Part shown: one piece after another, positions 6,441 to 13,639 of the stretch
Layout of the letters: each line of letters opens with the position of its first letter
Numbering within the stretch: the first letter of the stretch is position 1
DNA from: Nitrospina sp.
GTDB taxonomy: Bacteria; Nitrospinota; Nitrospinia; Nitrospinales; Nitrospinaceae
Assembly (NCBI GenBank): GCA_004357365.1
Contig: SMVT01000124.1
Coordinates: forward strand, 1 to 14,923
Length of the DNA stretch: 14,923 bases
Direction of reading: 5' to 3'
Made by a program: the position numbers and the translations under genes
The notes under the pieces: model-generated
Seen by the model: only the letters and a program-made list of their open reading frames with translations
Told to the model about the DNA's origin: nothing
The model's database searches: none

Positions 6441-7100
6441 TTACAGGCTCAACTGCTTTTCGTAGACTTTAAAGACGGACGACTCGTAAAACTCCCGCAC
6501 TTTTTTGAGATTATTGGCCAGCCACAGGCGGGAAAAATCCGGGGGAAACCTTGCGAAGCCTTTGATCTGGCCGATCATAATGCGCACGTGCTGGTACCAG
6601 GAAATATTCTTTTGCACCTTGAACAGTTTGCGCACCTTGCGCAGAGCCGAGACGGCTTCATCCGGTTTTTGATCGCCGAACAGGCTGAGTCCGTAGCCGA
6701 CGTGGGCCAGTCCTTCGTCGGGTCTCATCGTGGTGGCTTTCCGGTACGCCTTCACCGCTCCGTCAAATTGTTGGGTGGCGCTCAGCATGTTGCCGAGATT
6801 GAACTGCACGTCGTAATGACCGGAATAGGTCTCAGCCAGGGCTTTTGCGGATTGGACCGCGTCGCCGAAGTTTCCGGTTTTGGCGTAGGCGATGGACATT
6901 TTGATCTGGGCATAAATGTGAAGTTTCTGTTCGGGACGGGTTTGCAGGAACTGTTGCCAGAAGGGAATGGATTCGGCGATGAAGTCCTGCCGGTCCAGCT
7001 CCAACGCCTCTTTCAGCGCGGAATCCGCGGCGGCCATGGCGTGTGGTGTGAATCCGCATGTCCAGAGGGCAAGGATGAGGGCGAGGGTTGGTATTCGCAT
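6441..7100 (-). CDS. Secreted tetratricopeptide-repeat protein
   Basis: A 219-residue protein with a Sec signal peptide (hydrophobic residues 3-17, likely cleavage near AMA-AA at 23-24; Cys15 is not in a proper lipobox). At least three TPR-like helix pairs follow: around 60-90 (AYAKTGNFGDAVQSAK), 95-127 (NLGNMLSATQQFDGAVKAYR) and 130-160 (GYGLSLFGDQKPDEAVSALR). It is therefore a probable periplasmic scaffold or adaptor; no enzymatic motif is seen. It starts 14 bases after the glnD stop with GGAAAG as ribosome site, so it is very likely co-transcribed with glnD, but no functional link is evident. The last 50 residues are basic and aromatic and do not look like TPR. Confidence 0.85.
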   Translation of the reverse strand: MRIPTLALILALWTCGFTPHAMAAADSALKEALELDRQDFIAESIPFWQQFLQTRPEQKLHIYAQIKMSIAYAKTGNFGDAVQSAKALAETYSGHYDVQFNLGNMLSATQQFDGAVKAYRKATTMRPDEGLAHVGYGLSLFGDQKPDEAVSALRKVRKLFKVQKNISWYQHVRIMIGQIKGFARFPPDFSRLWLANNLKKVREFYESSVFKVYEKQLSL

Positions 7101-7114
7101 GGGTTCTTTCCGGT

Positions 7115-9838
7115 TCAGGCCACTTCCGCCGATTGCCCCGGAAAAACGGGTTCCGATCGGAAAAGGGGCAACAGCGCCTTCTCAAGCTGTTTTTTGAATT
7201 TAGCTTCCTGCTTGATGATTTGATGGACGTCCTCCGGCCTTAAATAAAACACGTTCGAGGAAGTTTCGTAATGGGAATGCAGAACCGCCCGTTGGATCTT
7301 CATGTTGAGGGCGGAGAAGACCTTGGTTTCCATCATGACGGTTCCCAGGATGTCATGGGTCTCCACCTTGACCGCCCGTCCGATGATCGACACTTTAAGT
7401 TTGATGTCCTTGTATTTTTCCATTTGGACTTCCGACGTGAGGGACCGGCCTTTGTAAAGGGTCGATAGGGGGATGCCTCCGACGAATATCTGGCGCAAAT
7501 CTTCCTTGACCTGGTTTTGCAGATAAAAGAAATTGGAAAACTCGATGGGGTTCCCCTTCACGTCGCCGATTTTAAACAAGTCTAATACATTATCATCCAG
7601 GGTATGGATGTTGGCTTCCATGATGCTGAGATGATTAAAGGCCAGCACCGTGGCCATTTTATAGAGCAGAGCCGGCTGGTCCTTGCAACAGAGCACCAGT
7701 TCCGATAGTTGCTCCGCTTTGAAAAAGATCTCCGCGGCAAACCGGTCCCGCGATTTCCGGAATTCGCTATATATCTGGAGTTGCGATCTCATGTCCCGCG
7801 GCAGGCGGATCATTTTGAAAAATTCCCTTTTCACGGGGATCGACACCTCTTCCTGCTTTTTGTGGTGCAGGGTGCTCTGATAAAAATATTTGAGCTGGTC
7901 GACCTGGCTCTTCGACATTTTCATTTTGGTGCCGGCCCGGTCGGAATAAGTGAGCAGGATCAGCATTTTCAGCCGCTCGACATCCTTGTGGACCAAATCC
8001 CACACCATTTCGTAGGTGTCGTCTTCGTCCGGGTCCAACAGCATAAGGTCGCGCATCATCAGGTGGCGCTCCACCAGAAAGGCGATATCGCTGATCAGCC
8101 GCTTGTTTTTGCCGTAGCCCAGTGCGTTCAGAATGCGCGGCACCGCGCGCGCCCCGACCAGTTCTTCGTTTTCCCCCTCGCACTTGAGGCCTTTGCCGAT
8201 GTCGTGTAGAAGAACCGCCAGCTTCATGGTGGTTTTGTCCCTGAGGGATTGATACAGCTGGACCAGGAAAGGGTCGGCCTCTGGATCCGTCTCGAATTTG
8301 TTGAGCGCGTCGAGCGCGGCCAGGATATGAATGTCCGTCGGGAACATGTGAACGTAAATGTCCTGCAACAGCCCGCTGAGGTTTTTAAATTCCGGAATAA
8401 AGAAGGAATCCAGAAGGCCGAATTCGTGCAGGTACCGCAGAGCCTTGGCGAAATACTTGCCCCGGATCATCGTCTGGAAAAATTCCTGCGCTTTTCCCGG
8501 CTCCTCTTCGCTCAGAAAGATCGGGGTCATCTGGCTGATGTGGGCCTCGATGGAACGGGTAACGGGGTAGGCGATAAAATAATTTTTACGCGCCACCATG
8601 GCGAACAGTTGAAAGACTTCCATCGGGGAGGTCCATTGATGGTCCTCGCGCCCCGGGGCAAAGGTGATTTGATTCTCCGAGTTCAGGACAAAATCCCCGG
8701 TCAGCTTTCGGGTCTTGTCGTCCGCGGCAAAGGTGATGCTTTCCCAGAACAGGTTGCGGCAGTTCCGTTTCATGGGAAGCACCGCGTGGAAAAAATACTC
8801 CCGGAAAAACTCGTTCACCCTGTTTTTGAAGCCCATGACTTCGGCCATCTTGTCCCGCACCTCGAAACGCAGAACGTCTTGCTGGGACCCTTTCTGGAAA
8901 CAATGCAGGAACATGCGCATGCGCGACAGAATATTGAGCGCGTTCTGCAGGTTCTTGAACGCCAGCGCGCTCAATTTCTGCCGGTCGTGCAATTCCGAGA
9001 GCAGTTCGAACTGATTGATCTTTTCAAAAGATTCCCGGATGCGGACCAGGCTTGTCGCCCAGTACAGGCGCCGCAGTTCTTCCTTGATGTTCGGTTCCTG
9101 CTTGAACACCGTATTCTGGATTTCAAAATAGGTTTTGTGCTTGAAGCATTCCTTCAGAATTTTTTCCTTGTGAATCAGGCTGGCGGTTTTCACCGAACTT
9201 TTGAGCTCGTTGTAGACTCCCGGATGGCCCACTACCAGCCGGTGTTCCAGCAGGGAATGAAACGAGGGCAGGATAACGTCGTCGAACGCCTGATCCTCCG
9301 AATCGATTTCCGAGAACCCCGAACTGCTGGCGGTCGGGAAAATATTCTGGTAGACAAACAGGTATTCGAAATAGTGGATGACTTGACGCCCGTTTTCTTT
9401 ATCGGCGTCGGTGGCTTCGGAACTGAGCACCATCTGGATGTCGACATCCGAACTGAAGTACATCTCTTCCCGCCCGTAACCTCCGCGGGCGACGACGGCG
9501 ACGGGGATTTCATTTTCCTTGAGCGGCGTTTCCCGCCCGAGGTTGAACAATCCCAGCGCGGTCCGGTAACTGGCTTCCAGTACCGTGTCGACCAGAGCGG
9601 TGCGCTTTAAAAGCAGAAGATGGCTGTTGTCCGAATGCTCCAGTTCCTTCTTCTGGCGTTCCGTTTCGTTTTCGATCCAGGGAGTGATCTTTCTTTTAAA
9701 ATCGAGGTAAAACGTTTGCGGATGGGCGGCATCAAAGGCAGGTAAAACTTCCAGCTGAATGAGCGGGGCGAATTTCTCCTGCAGTTGACGCCGGTACTTT
9801 TCCGTCTGCGTCCGGTTGGATTGGTATAAGTCCGTCAT
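7115..9838 (-). CDS. glnD: Bifunctional [protein-PII] uridylyltransferase / uridylyl-removing enzyme
   Basis: A 907-residue sensor that uridylylates PII proteins when glutamine is low and removes UMP when it is high. Domain order fits the family: nucleotidyltransferase with RGGYGREE (118-125) and metal aspartates Asp131 and Asp133 in SSDVDI; a helical linker; an HD domain with His504, LLHDIGKG (His545-Asp546), RHLM (His592) and Asp633; ACT1 at about 713-760 (CCKDQPALLYKMA); and an ACT2-like segment at about 814-877. Two departures are seen. The usual DHSxxGA after HDxxKG is replaced by NEELVGA (557-563), losing the histidine. ACT2 lacks the D-x-P-G-LL pattern. UTase activity looks intact; UMP removal or glutamine sensing may differ (inference). 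A TPR gene follows after 14 bases. Confidence 0.93.
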   Translation of the reverse strand: MTDLYQSNRTQTEKYRRQLQEKFAPLIQLEVLPAFDAAHPQTFYLDFKRKITPWIENETERQKKELEHSDNSHLLLLKRTALVDTVLEASYRTALGLFNLGRETPLKENEIPVAVVARGGYGREEMYFSSDVDIQMVLSSEATDADKENGRQVIHYFEYLFVYQNIFPTASSSGFSEIDSEDQAFDDVILPSFHSLLEHRLVVGHPGVYNELKSSVKTASLIHKEKILKECFKHKTYFEIQNTVFKQEPNIKEELRRLYWATSLVRIRESFEKINQFELLSELHDRQKLSALAFKNLQNALNILSRMRMFLHCFQKGSQQDVLRFEVRDKMAEVMGFKNRVNEFFREYFFHAVLPMKRNCRNLFWESITFAADDKTRKLTGDFVLNSENQITFAPGREDHQWTSPMEVFQLFAMVARKNYFIAYPVTRSIEAHISQMTPIFLSEEEPGKAQEFFQTMIRGKYFAKALRYLHEFGLLDSFFIPEFKNLSGLLQDIYVHMFPTDIHILAALDALNKFETDPEADPFLVQLYQSLRDKTTMKLAVLLHDIGKGLKCEGENEELVGARAVPRILNALGYGKNKRLISDIAFLVERHLMMRDLMLLDPDEDDTYEMVWDLVHKDVERLKMLILLTYSDRAGTKMKMSKSQVDQLKYFYQSTLHHKKQEEVSIPVKREFFKMIRLPRDMRSQLQIYSEFRKSRDRFAAEIFFKAEQLSELVLCCKDQPALLYKMATVLAFNHLSIMEANIHTLDDNVLDLFKIGDVKGNPIEFSNFFYLQNQVKEDLRQIFVGGIPLSTLYKGRSLTSEVQMEKYKDIKLKVSIIGRAVKVETHDILGTVMMETKVFSALNMKIQRAVLHSHYETSSNVFYLRPEDVHQIIKQEAKFKKQLEKALLPLFRSEPVFPGQSAEVA

Positions 9839-9889
9839 GGTACGTAGATACCCACCGTTGCCCTTCTCGCCCCCCAGTGAGAAAAAGAG

Positions 9890-9918
9890 TGTATATGCTT
9901 GGAGTTACAGTCCCTCAA
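9890..9918 (-). promoter_or_regulatory. Candidate sigma-70 promoter for glnD
   Basis: Minus strand: TTGAGG (complement of 9913-9918), 17-base spacer, TATACA (complement of 9890-9895), each box 4/6 to consensus, about 50 bases upstream of the glnD ATG. A second weaker pair (TTGAAA with TATATT, 15-base spacing) lies at 9926-9952. Confidence 0.35.
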
Positions 9919-9963
9919 TTAAAAGAATATATCAAATGACAGGGGTTTTCAACAATCATGGCG

Positions 9964-9993
9964 AATAACCCTGCAATAAATCAATAGGTTATT
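9964..9993. repeat. 7-bp inverted repeat downstream of the DAHP synthase gene
   Basis: AATAACC (9964-9970) and GGTTATT (9987-9993) flank 16 bases. It lies 16 bases past the DAHP synthase stop and ahead of glnD. It has no T-run, so it is at best a weak terminator or an operator-like dyad. Confidence 0.3.
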
Positions 9994-10009
9994 TAGTCGG
10001 GGGCGAGGC

Positions 10010-11029
10010 TTACAGAGTGCGGCCCATCAATTGAATGAAGGGCCGGATGTTGTCCATCAGGTGGGTGAATTTGCTGGGTTTCAGGGATTGCGGGCCGTCG
10101 GAATAGGCGTTGATGGGGTCCGGGTGGACTTCGATCATCAGCCCGTCCGCCCCTGCGGCGATTGCCGCCCGGGCCATGGGTTCCACCAGGTCCCAGTGAC
10201 CGGTGCCGTGGCTGGGGTCGACGATGATCGGCAGATGCGTTTCCTTTTTCAGCACCGGAATGCAACTGAGGTCGAGAGTGTTGCGGGTGGCGGTTTCAAA
10301 GGTGCGGATGCCGCGCTCGCAGAGGATCACATCCTTGTTGCCCTCGGACAGAATGTATTCCGCCGACATGAGAAATTCCTTGATGGTGGTCATCATGCCG
10401 CGTTTGAGGAGCACCGGTTTGGAGATTTTGCCCAGCTCCTTGAGCAGGGAAAAATTTTGCACGTTGCGCGCGCCGACCTGCAGGACATCGGCGTAGCGGG
10501 CCACCAGTTCCGCTTCCCGCGGATTCATCACTTCGGTGACGATGGGCAGTCCCGTCAGGTCCTTGGCCTCCTTCAGCAGTTTGAGGCCTTCTTCCTCCAG
10601 CCCCTGGAAACTGTAGGGCGAGGTGCGGGGTTTGTAGGCGCCGCCGCGCATCATGTTGGCGCCGGCTTTCTTGACCGCTTCGGCGGTGGTGCATATCTGT
10701 TCGCGGCTTTCCACCGAACAGGGTCCCGCCATCACCGCGATCCGCGTTCCACCGACGGTCACCCCGCTGCAATCCACCTCGGAGTTGGCGGATTTGATTT
10801 CGCGCCCCGCCAGCTTGTACGGTTTCAGGATGGGGATCACCGATTCCACCCCGGCCATGGATTCCAGGACCTCCATCAGGTGGTCCTTGCCGTGATCCGC
10901 GCCGACCGCGCCGATCACCTGGCGCTCGACACCGACGATTTCGTGGGGGGTGTAGTCCAGCTCGATGATTTTGTCTTTGACCGCCTGTTTTTGCTCTTCA
11001 GTGGCGTCGGGCTTGATAACGATGATCAT
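10010..11029 (-). CDS. aroF: 3-deoxy-7-phosphoheptulonate (DAHP) synthase, AroA-beta type
   Basis: This 339-residue enzyme condenses phosphoenolpyruvate and erythrose 4-phosphate in the first step of aromatic amino acid synthesis. Residues 1 to about 66 form the small ferredoxin-like N-terminal domain (MIIVIKPDATEEQ onwards) that mediates feedback control in Thermotoga-type enzymes. The TIM barrel then carries AGPCSVES (about 101-108), RGGAYKPRTSPYSFQG, ARNVQNF, LLKRGM, IVDPSHGTGHW and MIEVHPDP, which hold the metal- and PEP-binding Cys, His, Glu and Asp residues. Length equals the Thermotoga type. ATG at 11029 has GAGG 8 bases upstream. It is transcribed away from dnaN and stands alone. The symbol follows common use for this type; aroG or aroA would be equivalent labels. 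Confidence 0.96.
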   Translation of the reverse strand: MIIVIKPDATEEQKQAVKDKIIELDYTPHEIVGVERQVIGAVGADHGKDHLMEVLESMAGVESVIPILKPYKLAGREIKSANSEVDCSGVTVGGTRIAVMAGPCSVESREQICTTAEAVKKAGANMMRGGAYKPRTSPYSFQGLEEEGLKLLKEAKDLTGLPIVTEVMNPREAELVARYADVLQVGARNVQNFSLLKELGKISKPVLLKRGMMTTIKEFLMSAEYILSEGNKDVILCERGIRTFETATRNTLDLSCIPVLKKETHLPIIVDPSHGTGHWDLVEPMARAAIAAGADGLMIEVHPDPINAYSDGPQSLKPSKFTHLMDNIRPFIQLMGRTL

Positions 11030-11064
11030 GCTGTAAACCTCGGTTTCGGTTACCGTGAATTGAA

Positions 11065-11092
11065 GTTATCACGCAGAATCGGGCAAAGTCAA
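11065..11092 (-). promoter_or_regulatory. Candidate promoter for the DAHP synthase gene
   Basis: Minus strand: TTGACT (complement of 11087-11092; 5/6), 16-base spacer, GATAAC (complement of 11065-11070; 4/6). The predicted start site is about 30 bases upstream of the ATG. No T-box or leader peptide for aromatic amino acid control was seen. Confidence 0.5.
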
Positions 11093-11108
11093 GGCCCGTC
11101 GTTGGGGG

Positions 11109-11129
11109 CTTCCGAGAGATCTCCGGAAG
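11109..11129. promoter_or_regulatory. Near-perfect palindrome between two divergent promoters
   Basis: CTTCCG-A-GAGATCTC-CGGAAG is palindromic over 21 bases apart from one unpaired A. It lies upstream of both the DAHP synthase and dnaN promoters, about 17 bases behind the former's -35. Its right arm also belongs to a second inverted repeat: CCGGAAGGC (11123-11131) with GCCTTCCGG (11187-11195). It could be a protein-binding site or an RNA hairpin; nothing identifies a regulator. Confidence 0.4.
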
Positions 11130-11212
11130 GCCCGTTTTGGGGCGGATGAATAGCGTTTTTTCAGGGAATTGAGGGAGATTTCCCGAGCCTTCCGGTTCCG
11201 GTGATTATTATT

Positions 11213-11240
11213 TTGACAGGCCGATGGAATCTATGATAAT
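11213..11240 (+). promoter_or_regulatory. Strong sigma-70-type promoter for dnaN
   Basis: A perfect TTGACA (11213-11218), 16-base spacer and GATAAT (11235-11240; 5/6) lie 47 bases before the dnaN ATG, giving a leader of about 40 bases that ends in a good GGAGG at 11279-11283. Confidence 0.7.
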
Positions 11241-11287
11241 TAAAAGCCCCGGTGCCCTTTCCCGGCCCACCTTTTCCCGGAGGAACC

Positions 11288-12397
11288 ATGGAAATCAAGA
11301 TCGGCAGAGACGACTTCCTGAACAGCATCCACAAAGTTCAGGGGATCGTCGAGAGCAAAGGCGCCATGCCCATCCTCGCGCATGTCCTGATCAGTACCGA
11401 AAAGGACGGCATCGTCATACAGGCCACCGATCTGGAAATCGGCATCAAGGGGTTCTGCCCCGCCAAGGTGGTGTCCCAGGGATCCGTTACCATCAATGCG
11501 CGCAAATTGTTCGATATTCTGCGGGCGCTCCCCGACCTGGAAGTGCACCTGATCCGTGAGGAAAACGACTGGGTGTCTCTCACATGCGGCAAGTCCCGTT
11601 TCCGGCTTCCGGGGTTGCCGGCTTCGGATTTCCCCAAACTGCCGGAGTACAGCGAAACCGCGCTCATGGAATTCAGCGGCGCCAAGCTGAAGGAAATGAT
11701 CCGCAAAACGTATTTCGCCATATCACCCGACGAAAGCCGGCAGGCGCTCAACGGCCTTTTGCTGGAGCAGGACGGAGACCATGTCAACCTGGTGGGAACC
11801 GACGGGCATCGCCTGTCGTACATCCGGCGGCCGCTGTTGAAGTCCAACGCCCAGGGCGGCGAAACCAGTTTCCTCCTGCCCAAGAAAGTGCTGACCGAAC
11901 TGCTCAAACTCATGGAGAACGAAGAGAGCGCCACCTATGCGTTTTCGGTGAAGGATAATCAACTGGCCTTCATTCACGATCGCGAGGTCATCGTATCGCG
12001 CAAGATCGACGGAAAATTTCCCAACTATCAGCAGGTCATTCCGACCGATAACCCTTTGAAGGTGAAGGTCAACACCCAGGCGCTGATTCAGGCCCTGACG
12101 CGGGTCGCGCTGTTGGCCGATGAAAAATCCAAAATGGTCCGCTTCGAAATCAAGACCGGGTCGTTGACGCTGGTGTCCGATCACACCGAGCTGGGCGGGG
12201 CGGTAGAAGAGGTGGAGATCGACTATAAAGGAGACGAGGTGCGCATCGGGCTCAACGCCAAATACATTCTCGATGTGTTGAACGTCATCGAGGAGGATGA
12301 GGTCATTTTGAACCTCAAGGACCAGAACTATTCCTGCCTGTTGACCATCGGCGAGGACAAGGATTACCAGAGCATCGTGATGCCGATGCGCCTATAA
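11288..12397 (+). CDS. dnaN: DNA polymerase III beta subunit (sliding clamp)
   Basis: A 369-residue ring-forming clamp that tethers DNA polymerase III and other replication and repair proteins to DNA. It has normal length with three equal domains (about 1-120, 125-250, 251-369). Recognisable parts are the N-terminal MEIKIGRDDFLNSIHKVQGI, the ATDLEIGIKG segment, TDGHRLSY at the end of domain 2's conserved core, the domain-3 stretch RIGLNAKYILDVLN, and the characteristic C-terminus IVMPMRL that forms part of the peptide-binding pocket. ATG at 11288 is chosen over upstream in-frame codons because GGAGG lies 4 bases before it and conservation begins there. It has its own promoter and no dnaA, recF or gyrB neighbour. 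Its stop overlaps that of the convergent radical SAM gene by 6 bases. Confidence 0.97.
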   Translation: MEIKIGRDDFLNSIHKVQGIVESKGAMPILAHVLISTEKDGIVIQATDLEIGIKGFCPAKVVSQGSVTINARKLFDILRALPDLEVHLIREENDWVSLTCGKSRFRLPGLPASDFPKLPEYSETALMEFSGAKLKEMIRKTYFAISPDESRQALNGLLLEQDGDHVNLVGTDGHRLSYIRRPLLKSNAQGGETSFLLPKKVLTELLKLMENEESATYAFSVKDNQLAFIHDREVIVSRKIDGKFPNYQQVIPTDNPLKVKVNTQALIQALTRVALLADEKSKMVRFEIKTGSLTLVSDHTELGGAVEEVEIDYKGDEVRIGLNAKYILDVLNVIEEDEVILNLKDQNYSCLLTIGEDKDYQSIVMPMRL

Positions 12398-13480
12398 ATC
12401 GAAAAACTGATCCAGCTTTTTATCACTGCGCGGCATCTTCCCCGTCACGCCTTGCCAGATCTCCTTCGTTTCCATACACAGATACACATTCACATCAGGG
12501 GCGCGGTCTTTCACCATCCGGCGCAGGGTTGCAAATGCCCGATTGCGGAGCGGCCTCAGGTAGCGGAACTTGCCGTCTTCGCTCGGTAGATGCTCCTGGG
12601 TGAACAGCCGGGTGCCCTGGTGACGGTCCTTGATCACTTTCTTGAGGTTGGGCCGGTAGCGGAATCCGCCGATGCTGATCCACTCGATACTCTCCGGCCG
12701 CACGTTTTCGAGCAGGGTATCGACCAGGTCGGCATAGGCCGCCTCCCAGCCGGGAAACAGAATGACCGGGTCGAAATGAAATCCGATGCGGTAACCCTTT
12801 TCCGCGCATTGCCGGGCGGCGTTCAATCGCTTAAGGGTGCCGGGAGTGCCTTTCTCTTCCCGTTCGGCGATCTCCGGCGGGTTGATGGACCACGAGACGA
12901 TGATATTGGACGGGTCGAGGCTCAGCAGGTTGCCAATCCGGTCGGATTTGGTTTTCAATTCCAGGACGGCGTTGCTCCTCTGGTTGAAAAAGGGAATCAG
13001 CGTTTCCGAATACGGGAGGAAATCGTCGAGCGCCAGACTGTCGGTCAATTCACCCGTTCCCACCCGGAAGGTGCGGTTGGGATGGGCCGACAGGGTTTCG
13101 TCGAGTTCCGCCAGCAGGTCATCCAGGTTGACGAAAGCGGTCAACAGCGGATTGTTCTGCAGGAAGTCCTGGAGGAAGCAGTACGAGCAATCGTACACGC
13201 AGTTGGTGATGAGGTTGACCACGTAGTAATTGCAACACACCATGCCGGGGCTGATGCCGGGGCATTTTTTGAGAAACGACCCCTTGAACCGCGACAACAG
13301 AAGACGCCTTTTGGCCGCGCCGAACACATCGACCGAGGATTGACGGATATCGTCCATCACCTCCTGTAAGTCCGGGGATTGACGAGTGGGCACCCCGGGG
13401 AAATGGTCCAGCACCCGGCGGGTCATGGCGTAGTCCGCGGCCCCTTCCTCGATGTAAATGATTTCCGGCTGGTAATCCAT
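12392..13480 (-). CDS. Spore-photoproduct-lyase-family radical SAM protein
   Basis: A 362-residue radical SAM enzyme of the SplB-like group. The cluster motif is CVYDCSYCFLQ (Cys94, Cys98, Cys101; CX3CX2C with the aromatic residue before the last cysteine), preceded by NLITN as in spore photoproduct lyases. Upstream there is an extra cysteine set, KCPGISPG with Cys73 and VCCNYY with Cys82/Cys83. Where SPL enzymes have the H-atom-donor cysteine (FEAACTSD), this protein reads FRVGTGELTD without cysteine. Later segments KTKSDRI, VSWSINPP, GYRIGFHFDP and WISIGGFRY fit the barrel. It is thus a paralogue of unknown substrate, possibly acting on nucleic acid, in a bacterium with no sporulation gene in view. 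Its 3' end overlaps the dnaN stop; there is no operon partner. Confidence 0.85.
   Translation of the reverse strand: MDYQPEIIYIEEGAADYAMTRRVLDHFPGVPTRQSPDLQEVMDDIRQSSVDVFGAAKRRLLLSRFKGSFLKKCPGISPGMVCCNYYVVNLITNCVYDCSYCFLQDFLQNNPLLTAFVNLDDLLAELDETLSAHPNRTFRVGTGELTDSLALDDFLPYSETLIPFFNQRSNAVLELKTKSDRIGNLLSLDPSNIIVSWSINPPEIAEREEKGTPGTLKRLNAARQCAEKGYRIGFHFDPVILFPGWEAAYADLVDTLLENVRPESIEWISIGGFRYRPNLKKVIKDRHQGTRLFTQEHLPSEDGKFRYLRPLRNRAFATLRRMVKDRAPDVNVYLCMETKEIWQGVTGKMPRSDKKLDQFFDL
12402..12421. terminator. Weak two-way terminator-like hairpin at the dnaN / radical SAM junction
   Basis: AAAAACTG-ATC-CAGCTTTTT forms a stem with one bulged C, giving a T-run on both strands. It lies 5 bases past the dnaN stop, inside the last codons of the convergent gene. 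Only three G-C pairs are present, so it would be weak. Confidence 0.3.
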
Positions 13481-13519
13481 TAATTATTGAAAAAACAGGG
13501 GTTATTTGATTCCGGCCTA

Positions 13520-13548
13520 TTGTCAAACCGGGTTGGTTCTGCCATAAT
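13520..13548 (+). promoter_or_regulatory. Sigma-70-type promoter for the M23 peptidase gene
   Basis: TTGTCA (13520-13525; 5/6), exact 17-base spacer, CATAAT (13543-13548; 5/6). The predicted start near 13555 leaves a leader of about 120 bases. On the other strand the same bases read TTGACA (13521-13526), a perfect -35 pointing at the radical SAM gene, though its -10 is poor. Confidence 0.6.
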
Positions 13549-13552
13549 ATAC

Positions 13553-13639
13553 AGGTTTTTCAGGGTCCTGAAAACCTTTTCCCGACGGCCTCCGGAGGCC
13601 CGCAAAAAGCGCATCCGCCGCCACCCGGCGGGCCGGATG
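13553..13639 (+). promoter_or_regulatory. Structured leader: attenuator-like hairpin plus two GC-rich hairpins
   Basis: Three dyads follow the predicted transcription start. AGGTTTTTCAGG / CCTGAAAACCT (13553-13577) has a 2-base loop, one bulged T and four Ts at its end, like an intrinsic terminator. GGCCTCCGGAGGCC (13587-13600) is a perfect 14-base palindrome. CATCCGCCGCC / GGCGG-gc-CGGATG (13612-13639) is an 11-bp stem with a 2-base bulge and ACCC loop. No known riboswitch consensus was recognised. Confidence 0.5.

Noticed and set aside
6441..7100. TPR protein as a lipoprotein
   Set aside because: Cys15 lies in LWTC, which does not match the L-[AS]-[GA]-C lipobox; a normal signal peptidase I site fits better.
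8249..9610. 453-codon open frame on the plus strand opposite glnD
   Set aside because: It is antisense to a clear GlnD, has no recognisable domain, and its composition (rich in Gln, Val, Phe, Arg) is what a complementary strand of GC-rich coding DNA gives.
10031..11149. 372-codon open frame opposite the DAHP synthase gene
   Set aside because: Shadow of a well-supported gene; His/Gly/Phe/Asp-rich and without motifs.
11030..11287. Replication origin next to dnaN
   Set aside because: No cluster of TTATCCACA-type DnaA boxes or AT-rich unwinding tract was found, and dnaA is absent.
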